In this document: positions 17,389 to 29,212 of the stretch, piece after piece | How the letters are laid out: each line of letters begins with the position of its first letter | Numbering within the stretch: position 1 is the first letter of the stretch | Source: Nocardia mangyaensis | Lineage (GTDB): Bacteria; Actinomycetota; Actinomycetes; Mycobacteriales; Mycobacteriaceae | Assembly: GCF_001886715.1 (NCBI RefSeq) | Contig: NZ_CP018082.1 | Span: 5,890,001 to 5,954,000 of the forward strand | Length of the DNA stretch: 64,000 nucleotides | Direction: 5' to 3' | The notes under the pieces: model-generated | What the model saw: only the letters and a program-made list of their open reading frames with translations | What the model was told of the DNA's origin: nothing | Databases searched by the model: none | Made by a program: the position numbers and the translations under genes

Positions 17389-18282
17389 CTACTGCCGCTC
17401 GGGAGGCAGCGCGAGCAACCCGGCACCGGTCAGCACCGCGGTATCGCCCAGCTGTGAGGGCACCACCCGAAGACCGGACAGGAATCCGATCCGCGCATGC
17501 GCGGCAACCGCCGCACCCAGGGGTTTCCACAATGCGGGCCCGGCCGACGCGGCGCTGCCACCGACCACGACGCGGTCGACATCGAACAGCGACGCCACCG
17601 AAGACAACGCCTGCCCCAGCACGGTTCCCATGCGCTCCACCGCCGCACCGGCGATCGAATCGCCCGCTCCGGCCGCAGCGAGCAACGCCGCGAAACCCTC
17701 CCCTTTCCAGCCTCGTTCCTCGGCCCACCGCACGGCCGCGGACGTACTGGCGATCGCCTGCACGCACCCGCGCGCGCCGCAATCGCAGAGATCGTTGTAG
17801 CCGGACATCACCATGTGGCCGATGTTCCCGGCGTTTCCGGTGCGTCCGACCGCGACGAAGCCACCGACGATGATGCCCCCGCTGATCCGCGAGGAAACCG
17901 ACACGACCAGCGCGTCGGGAACCCCCCGCAGCACGCCGTGGCGTTGCTCGGCCAGCGCCGCGCACACGCCGTCGAGCGCCATTCCCACGGTGGCCGCGGG
18001 GAATTGCTTGTGCGTGGCCTCGACCAAGCCGAAGCCGACCTGCCATTCGGCGATATCGGGCGGAGCCGCCACCCCGGCAGCCATATCTATGGGGCCGGTG
18101 GTTCCGATGCCCACGCTGATCACCTCGCTGCCCGCAGCCACCTCGGCCAGCAGGTCCCGGCAACTGTTCCACGGCGCACGCGAGGTCACCGGTACCGCCT
18201 GGACATCCTGCACGCTCCCGTCCGGTGCCACCCGGCCGGCCGCGAACCTGTCCGGGCTGATCTCCAATGCCAGAACCGTCAT
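17389..18282 (-). CDS. ROK-family sugar kinase-like protein
   Basis: 297 residues with the two-lobe ROK fold. The zinc-binding CDCGARGCVQA and GNAGNIGHM motifs are clear. The active-site region is altered: the usual ENDAN is ALDGV and the GTGIG loop is SSRISGG, so classical hexokinase activity is doubtful although the Asp of the catalytic motif remains. There is no N-terminal HTH, so it is of the kinase type and not the repressor type. It lies 33 bases downstream of the membrane protein gene (start 19269) on the same strand and is probably co-transcribed with it. Confidence 0.78.
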   Translation of the reverse strand: MTVLALEISPDRFAAGRVAPDGSVQDVQAVPVTSRAPWNSCRDLLAEVAAGSEVISVGIGTTGPIDMAAGVAAPPDIAEWQVGFGLVEATHKQFPAATVGMALDGVCAALAEQRHGVLRGVPDALVVSVSSRISGGIIVGGFVAVGRTGNAGNIGHMVMSGYNDLCDCGARGCVQAIASTSAAVRWAEERGWKGEGFAALLAAAGAGDSIAGAAVERMGTVLGQALSSVASLFDVDRVVVGGSAASAGPALWKPLGAAVAAHARIGFLSGLRVVPSQLGDTAVLTGAGLLALPPERQ

Positions 18283-18315
18283 TGCTTGTGCTCCAATCCA
18301 GCTGTTGGTCCTCGG

Positions 18316-19269
18316 TTACAACTGCGGCACCGAGAGGGCGGCCAGGGTGCCCAGGTCACCGTTGAGGGTCTCGACGATCTCGTTGATCGCCAGCGCCATC
18401 GCCCGGACCTCCTCCCCCAGCCCCGCCAGGTGATCAGCCGCCAGCTCCGCACCCGCCGCCGCGGCGATCAGTTCGGCGATATCGACGCCCGCACCGGCCG
18501 TGCGCTCGGCGATCCCGGCATTGATCAGTTCCGTCTCGAGCTCGCCCAGATGCGCGTGGTAGGCCGTCAACGCACTCACGCGCGAGACCAGACCGGCCCA
18601 TACCCACTCCAGTGACGTGCGCACGTACTCGGTGGCCTGCCGCGTCGTCGTCGCGGTCGCGGAATCACCGACGGGCTCGGCGAGCGGCCCGGCCACACAC
18701 TCCATCCGCAGCGCGTGCTGGATGATCTGGTCGAGTTCGGCATCGAGATCCAGCCGCAGGCGATGCGACGCCAGGTAACCGCTCTGCCAAGCGGGCGAAT
18801 CGGCGATGCTGTCGCGCAGTTCCACGGCTCGCGCGATGAGTTCGGGCACCGGGAACTCGTCGAACGAATCGACCTGCAACGCAGGGGCAGCGCTCGAATC
18901 GGGCACATACAGGCGCTTGGTCGCGGCCGCGACATCGCGCCGGTCGCTCGCCGTCAGCGACGTGGTGGACCGGGCAGACCACCACACCGCCGCGCCGACA
19001 GCGGTGACCACCGTGGCCAGCACGACGCCCCGAACGACCAGCGGTCCCGTTCCGGTGAGGATCAGCGCGATCAGCACGATCGACCCCAGCGCACCGGCAG
19101 CGCCCAGCAGCACGCCGGAGCCGCCGCTCCGGTCTGTTCCTCGATGGACCGGCGGATTCCCGGCCCTGCGACCGCGGTCCAGCTTCTGCCGCAGCGGTGC
19201 CGACAGCTGTCGCTCGTCGACATAGGTCAGCCAGGGCCCGTCGAAGGTGTAGTCGATCAGGCGAGTCAT
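18316..19269 (-). CDS. Membrane protein of unknown function beside pknG
   Basis: 317 residues: an N-terminal segment starting MTRLIDYTFDGPWLTYVDER, two adjacent hydrophobic helices at about 45-95 (LLGAAGALGSIVLIALILTG and VVLATVVTAVGAAVWW), then a long helical soluble domain of about 215 residues. No family is recognised. ATG 19269 is used, but ATG 19326, directly after GAGGAGG, could add 19 residues. A conserved inverted repeat lies 111 bases upstream (54 bases from the alternative start). In mycobacteria pknG is linked to glnX and glnH; this protein does not resemble either. Confidence 0.6.
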   Translation of the reverse strand: MTRLIDYTFDGPWLTYVDERQLSAPLRQKLDRGRRAGNPPVHRGTDRSGGSGVLLGAAGALGSIVLIALILTGTGPLVVRGVVLATVVTAVGAAVWWSARSTTSLTASDRRDVAAATKRLYVPDSSAAPALQVDSFDEFPVPELIARAVELRDSIADSPAWQSGYLASHRLRLDLDAELDQIIQHALRMECVAGPLAEPVGDSATATTTRQATEYVRTSLEWVWAGLVSRVSALTAYHAHLGELETELINAGIAERTAGAGVDIAELIAAAAGAELAADHLAGLGEEVRAMALAINEIVETLNGDLGTLAALSVPQL

Positions 19270-19379
19270 CGAATCACCGGCCCGAACCGGTGATCCGGCA
19301 TCGCCGCTTCCACCGGTCCATCGCATCCCTCCTCGAGCCGGACTGCCGGTCCATACCGCCACAGCTGCATTCTGTCGCC

Positions 19380-19395
19380 TTCCCATCATCGGGAA
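19380..19395. promoter_or_regulatory. TTCCCA-N4-TGGGAA site 2
   Basis: TTCCCA-TCAT-CGGGAA, 11 of 12 matches. It lies between pknG and the membrane protein-ROK unit, upstream of the latter. Confidence 0.65.
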
Positions 19396-19425
19396 TGCCA
19401 TGGTCGGAGCCGGATACGCGCCACA

Positions 19426-22866
<3,441 letters not shown>

Positions 22867-22874
22867 CCACTCAA

Positions 22875-22892
22875 TGTGACTATTAGTGTGAC
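22875..22892. promoter_or_regulatory. Direct repeat upstream of the merR gene
   Basis: TGTGAC occurs at 22875-22880 and 22887-22892, about one helical turn apart, within the 97-base gap before the MerR start. The second copy is part of the small palindrome GTGTGACAC. It is a possible regulator site; nothing more can be said. Confidence 0.3.
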
Positions 22893-22963
22893 ACTTCCTG
22901 ACGTACCGCTGAATATCGTGTCATTCTATTTGCATAAGAATGTCCCTGTGGTTTCCTTGTGGT

Positions 22964-23734
22964 ATGGCAGTTGAGGGGAAGTACACGATCGACGAGTTGG
23001 CGCGGGAAGCCGGCACCACCGTCCGCAGCCTTCGCGTCTATCACGAGCGGGGCATCCTCCCCCCGCCGATGGTCAAGGGCCGCACCGGCTACTACAGCCC
23101 GGAGCATCTGAGCCGTGTACGCACGATCAGCCGCCTGCTCAACCGAGGGATCAAGCTCAGCGGGATCAAGGAACTGCTGAAGGCATGGGACCGGGGAGAC
23201 GGGCTCTCCGACGTCCTCGGCGTCATCGACGAGACGACCGCCCGGTCCGGAAAATTCCCCAGCGAGACCATCTCCGCGACCGAATTGGAGCAGCGGTACC
23301 ACGACGTACCCGACGGGCTCGCCCGAATCGTCGCGATCGGGCTCTATCAGCCCGTCGATGCCACGTCCTACCGCATCGCCAACCCCCGGCTGATCACCAT
23401 CGGTAGTCGGCTCACCGAGACCGGGCTCCCGTTGAGCGAGGTCGTCGACGAGCTGGAGAACCTGTACGCCGACTGCGACCGCATCGCCCGCCGGCATGTC
23501 GGCCTCTTCCACCGGATGGGCTGGGCCCGTTTCCAACAGTCCGATCGCTCACCCGACGACCTGGCCACGGTCACCGAGCAGCTGGCCGCGACCCGCGTCA
23601 TTCCAGGTCGTGCCACGGTGGCGCTGGTGAGCCAGCTGGTACTGCGCCATCTGGAGGACGACACGGCGGAATTGGCCGAGCTCTACGACGATCCGGCTGA
23701 TCTGGCGGCGGCGCTACGTCACGAGTCGTCCTGA
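22964..23734 (+). CDS. MerR-family transcriptional regulator
   Basis: 256 residues. The N-terminal winged HTH is textbook MerR: YTIDELAREAGTTVRSLRVY then HERGILPPPM and GRTGYYSPEHLSRV, followed by the dimerisation helix. The C-terminal 150 residues form an effector domain of unknown specificity with no Cys metal-binding motif, so metal or redox sensing is unlikely. ATG 22964 begins MAVEGKY. Its 3' end overlaps the convergent zinc-ribbon gene by 16 bases (23719-23734). Targets are unknown; adjacency to the ESX locus makes that locus a candidate. Confidence 0.82.
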   Translation: MAVEGKYTIDELAREAGTTVRSLRVYHERGILPPPMVKGRTGYYSPEHLSRVRTISRLLNRGIKLSGIKELLKAWDRGDGLSDVLGVIDETTARSGKFPSETISATELEQRYHDVPDGLARIVAIGLYQPVDATSYRIANPRLITIGSRLTETGLPLSEVVDELENLYADCDRIARRHVGLFHRMGWARFQQSDRSPDDLATVTEQLAATRVIPGRATVALVSQLVLRHLEDDTAELAELYDDPADLAAALRHESS

Positions 23735-24510
23735 CCGAGCAGGCCGGACCGCTCCAGAAAGCTCCTGGCGCTGTGTTCCCCGTCGAAAGCCCCGGTCTCC
23801 AAGGCGAGGCCGGTCCCGGTGTCGGCGTACAGCACGGTGGCCGACGGCCCGACCGCCGCGAACACGTCGCCGTCGGCGACGATCGCCCGCGCGGCAGCGC
23901 GCCATCGCTCGACAGTGGCTTCGACCGTGCCCGGTGGCAGCGTTCGCACGTGGAAAGTCAGATCCCGCCCCGCCGACAAGCCCCGCAGCAGCGGGTCGCC
24001 GGCTGGGAGCACGCATTGTTCGCCGGCCTCGGCCTGGTAGGGCCGGCAGGTCGCGGCGTGCAGCGGGTCGGGCAACCGGCCCGACGCGCTCGTCGCGGTG
24101 AACGGCGAGACCGGTGGGGAGAATCGCCCCGCGACGACTACACCGCACACCAGCAGGATGACCAAACCCCCGAGGACCATCAGCCAGTGCCGCGGTGAAT
24201 ACCGCTTCCGCTCGGTCAGCGTCCGCAGCCCGCGTTCGACGGTACCCACCGTGTGCATGGCGGATTCACCGTGATGGAGGGCGGCTTCGCCCTGCCGGAC
24301 CATGGACTCCGCGCCACGCCGGAGATGGGCGACGGTGGCACCCCCCACGCCGTGCCCGTGGTCCGGCATCGGCGGTGCCGAGCCGAGCTCCAGATCCGCT
24401 GCCGGTCCGGGTGGCGAGGTGGGCGCAGCCACCGGCGCGCCACAGTGCGTACAGCGCGCCACGTCGCCGGCATTGCGATGCGAGCAGTAGTGGCAAACGA
24501 CCGAGGACAT
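23719..24510 (-). CDS. Zinc-ribbon, single-pass membrane protein at the end of the ESX operon
   Basis: 263 residues. The N-terminal zinc ribbon is CHYCSHRNAGDVARCTHCG. A Pro/Gly linker and a helical stretch follow, then one transmembrane helix (HWLMVLGGLVILLVCGVVVA, about 108-128) and an extracytoplasmic domain with a Cys pair (CRPYQAEAGEQC). No known family fits the outer domain. The topology (cytosolic zinc ribbon, outer domain) suits a sensor or a secretion accessory factor. It begins six bases after the discoidin-like gene ends, so it is the last gene of the long ESX operon. Confidence 0.65.
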   Translation of the reverse strand: MSSVVCHYCSHRNAGDVARCTHCGAPVAAPTSPPGPAADLELGSAPPMPDHGHGVGGATVAHLRRGAESMVRQGEAALHHGESAMHTVGTVERGLRTLTERKRYSPRHWLMVLGGLVILLVCGVVVAGRFSPPVSPFTATSASGRLPDPLHAATCRPYQAEAGEQCVLPAGDPLLRGLSAGRDLTFHVRTLPPGTVEATVERWRAAARAIVADGDVFAAVGPSATVLYADTGTGLALETGAFDGEHSARSFLERSGLLGQDDS

Positions 24511-24516
24511 CCGGAC

Positions 24517-25656
24517 CTACCCGTCTTTCATCCCGGTGATCACGATCGAGGACACGGCGGTGTCGTTCAGCGATCGATCGCCGCGCGATTCGAGAATCGT
24601 GAGAATGATCTTCGATGCCGACACCGGTGGGTTGATCTCGGTGGTCACCACGCCGCGCTGATCGAGGGTCTCCTGGGTGTAGGTGGTGTAGTTCTCGTTG
24701 TCGAACTGATAGGACACCCTGCTGGCGGTCCGGTGCCTGGTCCATTCGTCCACGCCGTCGGCGCGGATGTGATCCCAACCTGGAACGATCGAGATGGACT
24801 CGACGGTATAGGTCCCGCCCAGGTCGATGGTCAGCACTTGGCCGTCGACGCGATAGGCCCGCACACACGACCACGCTTTGCCCGCCTCCCCTGACAACGC
24901 GTCCATACCGTCGGTGCTGCCCGGTGGACAGTGGCTCGTCGCCGACGCCACCTCGATCGGCCGCGCCCTGCTCGCTTCTTCGGTCGGCTCGGCGGGTGTC
25001 GGCACCACCGATGTCAGGACAAGAGGTTGTTCCGTCCGTTCCGATTCGCCTCCGGTGGTGAGGAGAACCACCAGCAGGAGGACGGCAAGCACCGCCCCGG
25101 CGGACAGCAGCACCTTGGGCTCGCGCAGCCGTGGAGCGATCCGCTGCGCCCACTCGCCGAGCCGACCGCCCGGCCTCCGCCGCAGGAGGTCATCGAACCG
25201 GTCCTTGCCGCCGGGTTCCGGGCGCTGTTCCTGCGGTGTCTCGGGGTCGGGTCCATCCGGTGACATCCGGGGCGAGTCCGCGAAGTCCGGCGCTCTGCGC
25301 TCGAGCGGCCCAGACCCGTTCAGCAGCGCATTGATCTGCTCGCTGGCCGAGGATCTACGCGAAGAACGCGGCCGCACCGGATCGGGACTCCCCGCCCCGG
25401 CGGGCCGGCGAGGTTCGGGAACGGTGTCCGCCTCCGCCAACAGACGCTCCGCGGCGTCCAGCGGGATCGCGGTGGAGCCCACCGGAACCGGTTCGGGCAG
25501 CTCCGGCTCCGGGTTCGGCCCGGACGAGCCAGGCACCAGCGCGGCAAGGACCACGCTCCGATGGCGGAGGAAAACATCTCCCTGGGCCTCGTCGGGCATA
25601 TCGAGAATCGTATCGGCTTCCTGGTCCACGGCCGTTCCCACGCGTGAGAACGGCAC
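24517..25656 (-). CDS. Single-pass membrane protein with extracellular discoidin-like domain
   Basis: 379 residues. A proline- and charge-rich cytosolic part (1-182) is followed by one helix (VLLSAGAVLAVLLLVVLLTT). The outer domain (about 240-379) reads TIDLGGTYTVESISIVPGWD, typical of F5/8 type C (discoidin) or NADase-type glycan-binding domains, and ends SLNDTAVSSIVITGM. Such domains usually bind carbohydrate. Three bases separate it from the XRE gene, placing it in the ESX operon. A role in anchoring or docking the secretion machine to cell-wall glycan is an inference. Confidence 0.7.
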   Translation of the reverse strand: MPFSRVGTAVDQEADTILDMPDEAQGDVFLRHRSVVLAALVPGSSGPNPEPELPEPVPVGSTAIPLDAAERLLAEADTVPEPRRPAGAGSPDPVRPRSSRRSSASEQINALLNGSGPLERRAPDFADSPRMSPDGPDPETPQEQRPEPGGKDRFDDLLRRRPGGRLGEWAQRIAPRLREPKVLLSAGAVLAVLLLVVLLTTGGESERTEQPLVLTSVVPTPAEPTEEASRARPIEVASATSHCPPGSTDGMDALSGEAGKAWSCVRAYRVDGQVLTIDLGGTYTVESISIVPGWDHIRADGVDEWTRHRTASRVSYQFDNENYTTYTQETLDQRGVVTTEINPPVSASKIILTILESRGDRSLNDTAVSSIVITGMKDG

Positions 25657-25659
25657 CGG

Positions 25660-26007
25660 CTATTGATTGTTGTCGGTGATGAAATACTCCGGTGCGACAT
25701 CGAAGACACGAGCCAGTGCGACGATGAGATCCAAACGTGGTATCGCCTCACCGTGTATGAGGCGATACAAGCCGGATTGTGATATCGGAACATCCGGGTA
25801 CGCGAGTTCCAGATGCTGTGCCAGCGAATACAACGTCAGCGACCGCACCGGACCTTCGGCCTCGGTGGACACGACCGATTCCGAGACGAGTTCGGCCAGC
25901 CGCTTCGAGAACACCGCCGCTGCCATTTGCCGGGGTGACAGTTCCTCACCACCGGCACCGTTCGAAGTTTGCGACTCCAATGGCACGATATTCGAACCTA
26001 CTTTCAA
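25660..26007 (-). CDS. XRE/EspR-like helix-turn-helix regulator in the ESX operon
   Basis: 115 residues. The DNA-binding core is VPISQSGLYRLIHGEAIPRL then DLIVALARVFDVAPEYFITD. The wording parallels EspR and related actinobacterial XRE proteins (a degenerate HTH followed by VALA-FF-V---YF). The preceding 60 residues form a helical region. ATG 26007 overlaps the eccE stop by four bases, so it is made with the secretion machine. EspR is a nucleoid-associated activator of ESX-1 effectors in M. tuberculosis. Here the protein is a natural candidate to read the repeated TTCCCA-N4-TGGGAA sites, though this is not shown by sequence alone. Confidence 0.75.
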   Translation of the reverse strand: MKVGSNIVPLESQTSNGAGGEELSPRQMAAAVFSKRLAELVSESVVSTEAEGPVRSLTLYSLAQHLELAYPDVPISQSGLYRLIHGEAIPRLDLIVALARVFDVAPEYFITDNNQ

Positions 26008-27833
26008 TTCGAGCCGGTCGCGGGCCGGGCTCCCGCGAGTTCGGGTACGGGTACGGGAACCGGCCGGTCGTGGGACAGGATTCCGGCGGATTCATCGGTG
26101 CCGGCCAGGAACCGTTCCTCGCCGATCGGCTCGATCAGGTCGATCCGCACGGTGTGCATCGGGATACTGACGTCGACGGTGGTCTCGCCGGTCTGATCGA
26201 TGGCCAGGTCGGCGGACCGCTGCCGCGGGCCGCCCGGTGCGCTGATGACGATCGTGGTGGGAGCGGCGGTGGTATCGGGCACGAGGTGGTCGAAGACTGC
26301 CACGGTGGCCCCGACGCGCCCGGCTTCCACCCGGTCCGGGGCCCCGATCGGTCCGTGCCCACCGGCCAGCCGCAGCGACCGGGGATCGCCCACCGCGTCG
26401 ACCAGGTGCTGCCACTGTCCGGGGCGGCTGGTATGGATCTCGACATCGGCGCCGACGGCCACGGTACGGAGCACGATTTGCTGCGCGACCGGTAGCTGCG
26501 CGTGCAGATCGATGGTGCGCCGCCGTGGGTTGTACCGCACCGGATCGTAGAGCGGCAGGGCGAGATTGTGTTCGGCCCGACCGCTGATCACACCGAGAAT
26601 CTGCCCGCTGGGCCCGATGGGCATTCGCTGGAGCGCCACCGCCTCCGTGAGCTCCGAACCGGGCTGCCACACCAGCTGATCCACGAGCCGCGGACGGCCG
26701 ATGCGGTCAAGGCGTTCGCGACCGCCGACCGGTAGTGAGGCCAGCAACGCGGCACCCTGGCGGCCGGTCAGCGGGTGCAGATACCCCGGCCTGCCCACGT
26801 CCGGCCCCGGGCCGACATAGCGCGCGAAGGCGCGCACCGCGACCTCGTGGTCGTCGGTGGCGCCCGTCTCGGCGCGGCCGACGAGCCTGCTGGTCAAGGC
26901 GATGGTGAGGGTGGTCCGACCGGTGTGCCACGTCCAGCAGGAATCGAGGGCATCGTCGATACGCGCGAGATCGATCTCGAAACTGGTGACGTGGCGAGTC
27001 GGCACCGGGCCGGCCAGCATTGTCCAGTTTTCCTGGAGGTCGCTCAACTCGAATCCTTTGTGCAGCAGCCGGGTCGCCGCCCGCATGGCCTCGGCGGGCA
27101 GCGCATGCGCGGCGATCTCGATCTCGCGCAGCCGGGCCGCGATCCGGTGCGCCGCGGAGGCCAGTGCCTTCGGTGCCGCGGCCGCCGCCGAACCGCGCCG
27201 CGCCAGCGGCTCGAGATTTCGCTCGATGTCCAGGCGCAGCACCAGCCAGGTCAACCGGTCCCCTACCGCGGGATCGGTGCCGATCAGCTGGTCGTACAGC
27301 ATCCCGTAGCTTCCCACAGACCGCACCCGCTGGCCGGTTGTGACGATATCGATATCGATCACAACCTCGAATTGGTGGAGCATTCCAGCGAGCAGCGCCA
27401 CCGGTACGGTGTCTTCGGTGTAGGTGGTTCCCGCGCCGATGACGGTCGGCAGGTCGAGGTTCGGCGCCAGCTGGATCATGGCCACCAAGGTGGTGTCCCC
27501 GGTTCGAATACCGCAGACACCAGTGGCCACCGGCACATCGACCGGCGACTGCGGCCGTGCGAGTTCGCGTGCCAGGGCCTTACGGCCGGCACGGTAGGCG
27601 ATCCAGTCGCGCAGCCAGCGGTAGGCAGTGCGCTGTCCTACGGGCACCACGATGACCGCTGACCACAAGACGAGGGACAAAGCGCTGACCCACCAGGGGT
27701 GGGTCAGCGACAGCACGGCCAGCATCAGGCCGGCGATGACCACCGCACCGGCGACCGGACCCGGTTCCGCACCGAACGGCAACCGCGGGGTCGGGCTGCC
27801 GCTCGGACCCGCCCCGCGGAACGACACGGTCAC
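26004..27833 (-). CDS. eccE: ESX membrane complex protein EccE
   Basis: 609 residues. Two N-terminal transmembrane helices (GAVVIAGLMLAVLSLTHPWW and VSALSLVLWSAVIVVPVG) are followed by a large soluble domain with VCGIRTGDTTLVAMIQL. EccE lies at the edge of the EccB-C-D-E membrane complex. The family is poorly conserved, so the call rests on topology plus position directly after mycP, the standard order. Four-base overlaps join it to mycP upstream and the XRE gene downstream. The C-terminal 300 residues carry repeated Asp/Val-rich strands with no known motif. Confidence 0.85.
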   Translation of the reverse strand: MTVSFRGAGPSGSPTPRLPFGAEPGPVAGAVVIAGLMLAVLSLTHPWWVSALSLVLWSAVIVVPVGQRTAYRWLRDWIAYRAGRKALARELARPQSPVDVPVATGVCGIRTGDTTLVAMIQLAPNLDLPTVIGAGTTYTEDTVPVALLAGMLHQFEVVIDIDIVTTGQRVRSVGSYGMLYDQLIGTDPAVGDRLTWLVLRLDIERNLEPLARRGSAAAAAPKALASAAHRIAARLREIEIAAHALPAEAMRAATRLLHKGFELSDLQENWTMLAGPVPTRHVTSFEIDLARIDDALDSCWTWHTGRTTLTIALTSRLVGRAETGATDDHEVAVRAFARYVGPGPDVGRPGYLHPLTGRQGAALLASLPVGGRERLDRIGRPRLVDQLVWQPGSELTEAVALQRMPIGPSGQILGVISGRAEHNLALPLYDPVRYNPRRRTIDLHAQLPVAQQIVLRTVAVGADVEIHTSRPGQWQHLVDAVGDPRSLRLAGGHGPIGAPDRVEAGRVGATVAVFDHLVPDTTAAPTTIVISAPGGPRQRSADLAIDQTGETTVDVSIPMHTVRIDLIEPIGEERFLAGTDESAGILSHDRPVPVPVPELAGARPATGSN

Positions 27834-29212
27834 CGCGGCCTCGACGGCTGTTCGCCGGACCGGCGGATCCCGGCGAAGCCTGGGCCGAAACTTGCCGCCA
27901 AGCCCAGCAGGACCGCGCCGGCGATCACCGCGGTCGCGGTGATCGCCGGGCGCAGGTCCCGTGGTCGTGCGGGAGGCGCCACGGCCAGTGGGGCGGACTG
28001 GAAAAGACCTGCCGGCCGACCGGGCGGCGACCGGTAGCTCAGTGCCACCATCGGGTCGATCAGGCCGGCACCGACCGTGTTGTCGACGCCGCGGGCCGGC
28101 GAATGGGCACTGGCCTGCAGGCGCGCCGCGATCTCCGCCGGCGTCTCATCCGGGAACCGCGACCGCAGCAGAGCGGCCACACCGCTGACGTACGCGGTGG
28201 CGAACGAGGCACCGCCAACCTCGGACAGCGCGGCCGGATCCCCGACCCCGCTGACGATGCCGCCCCCTGGACCGAGGGACACGATGCCGGTACCTGGTGC
28301 GGCCACCGACACCCAGGGCCCGGCGAGTGAGGTGTCCAGCGCGGTGCCGGACGCGGTGGTGACACCGACGGTGAGTACGTCGGGTGTGAACCATCCGGGG
28401 GTGGAGACGGTCTGTACGCGCCGCCAACCGCGCGGATCCACCGCATCGGTGGGATCGATCCCCGGATTCTGCTTGTTGCATCCTGGGCTGCCGGTATCAC
28501 CCGCACTGGCGACGACCAGCGCACCACGCACCCGAACGGCGTAGCCGACTGCTTCCGACAACGCGGCCTGACCGACCGCGGCGCCCGCCGGCACACACAC
28601 CGGCAGCGCCACGGTGATCACGCCCGCACCTTGCCGGGCCGCGTGCACGATGGCGCGGGCGAGCGTGCGGACCAGGACGGCGGCCTCCTCACCCGGCCGG
28701 AAGTTCCGCGGGTCCTCGGCGGTGAAAGCGGCGGACCGGTACCGGATCGACAGAATCCGGGCATCCGGTGCCACACCGGTGAAACCGTCGGTGGGGTCGG
28801 TGGTTCCGGCGATGATGCCGGCCACCAGGGTGCCGTGCGCGTCGCAGTCGGACAACCCCTGGCCACCTTCGGCGACATAGTCCCCGCCGCTGACGAGATC
28901 ACGCAGCCGTGGGCTCGGGTTCACCCCGGTGTCGATGACGGCCACGGTCACCCCCGCGCCCCGGCTCAATTCCCTGGCTCGGGACAGATTCAGTGCGGTA
29001 TCGACCGGGGGCTGCCGCGCCGGATCGGTTCCGGATACGAGACCGGCCGCGACGCAGCCCTTGTCCTGCTTCATCGGAAACTCCGGTCTCGGTGGATCCT
29101 CCGCCGGTGGCGGTCCGACGACGACCTGTGGTGGCTCCACGGCCACCGCTGGTGCCGCACCGGTGAGCAGGGCGGCCACGGCCAGGGTGACCGCGCATCC
29201 GGTCCTCCGCAT
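27830..29212 (-). CDS. mycP: Mycosin MycP, membrane-anchored subtilisin-like protease
   Basis: 460 residues. Signal peptide at 1-24, subtilase domain, then a C-terminal membrane helix (AITATAVIAGAVLLGLAASF). The triad is Asp94 (AVIDTGVNPS), His126 (DAHGTLVAGIIAG) and Ser336 (GGASFATAYVSG). Mycosins stabilise the periplasmic face of the ESX complex and can process substrates. The residue usually contributing the oxyanion hole is Asn; here the equivalent motif VVASAGDTGS has Asp239. Its start overlaps the eccD stop by one base (TGATG), and its end overlaps eccE by four. Confidence 0.93.
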   Translation of the reverse strand: MRRTGCAVTLAVAALLTGAAPAVAVEPPQVVVGPPPAEDPPRPEFPMKQDKGCVAAGLVSGTDPARQPPVDTALNLSRARELSRGAGVTVAVIDTGVNPSPRLRDLVSGGDYVAEGGQGLSDCDAHGTLVAGIIAGTTDPTDGFTGVAPDARILSIRYRSAAFTAEDPRNFRPGEEAAVLVRTLARAIVHAARQGAGVITVALPVCVPAGAAVGQAALSEAVGYAVRVRGALVVASAGDTGSPGCNKQNPGIDPTDAVDPRGWRRVQTVSTPGWFTPDVLTVGVTTASGTALDTSLAGPWVSVAAPGTGIVSLGPGGGIVSGVGDPAALSEVGGASFATAYVSGVAALLRSRFPDETPAEIAARLQASAHSPARGVDNTVGAGLIDPMVALSYRSPPGRPAGLFQSAPLAVAPPARPRDLRPAITATAVIAGAVLLGLAASFGPGFAGIRRSGEQPSRPR

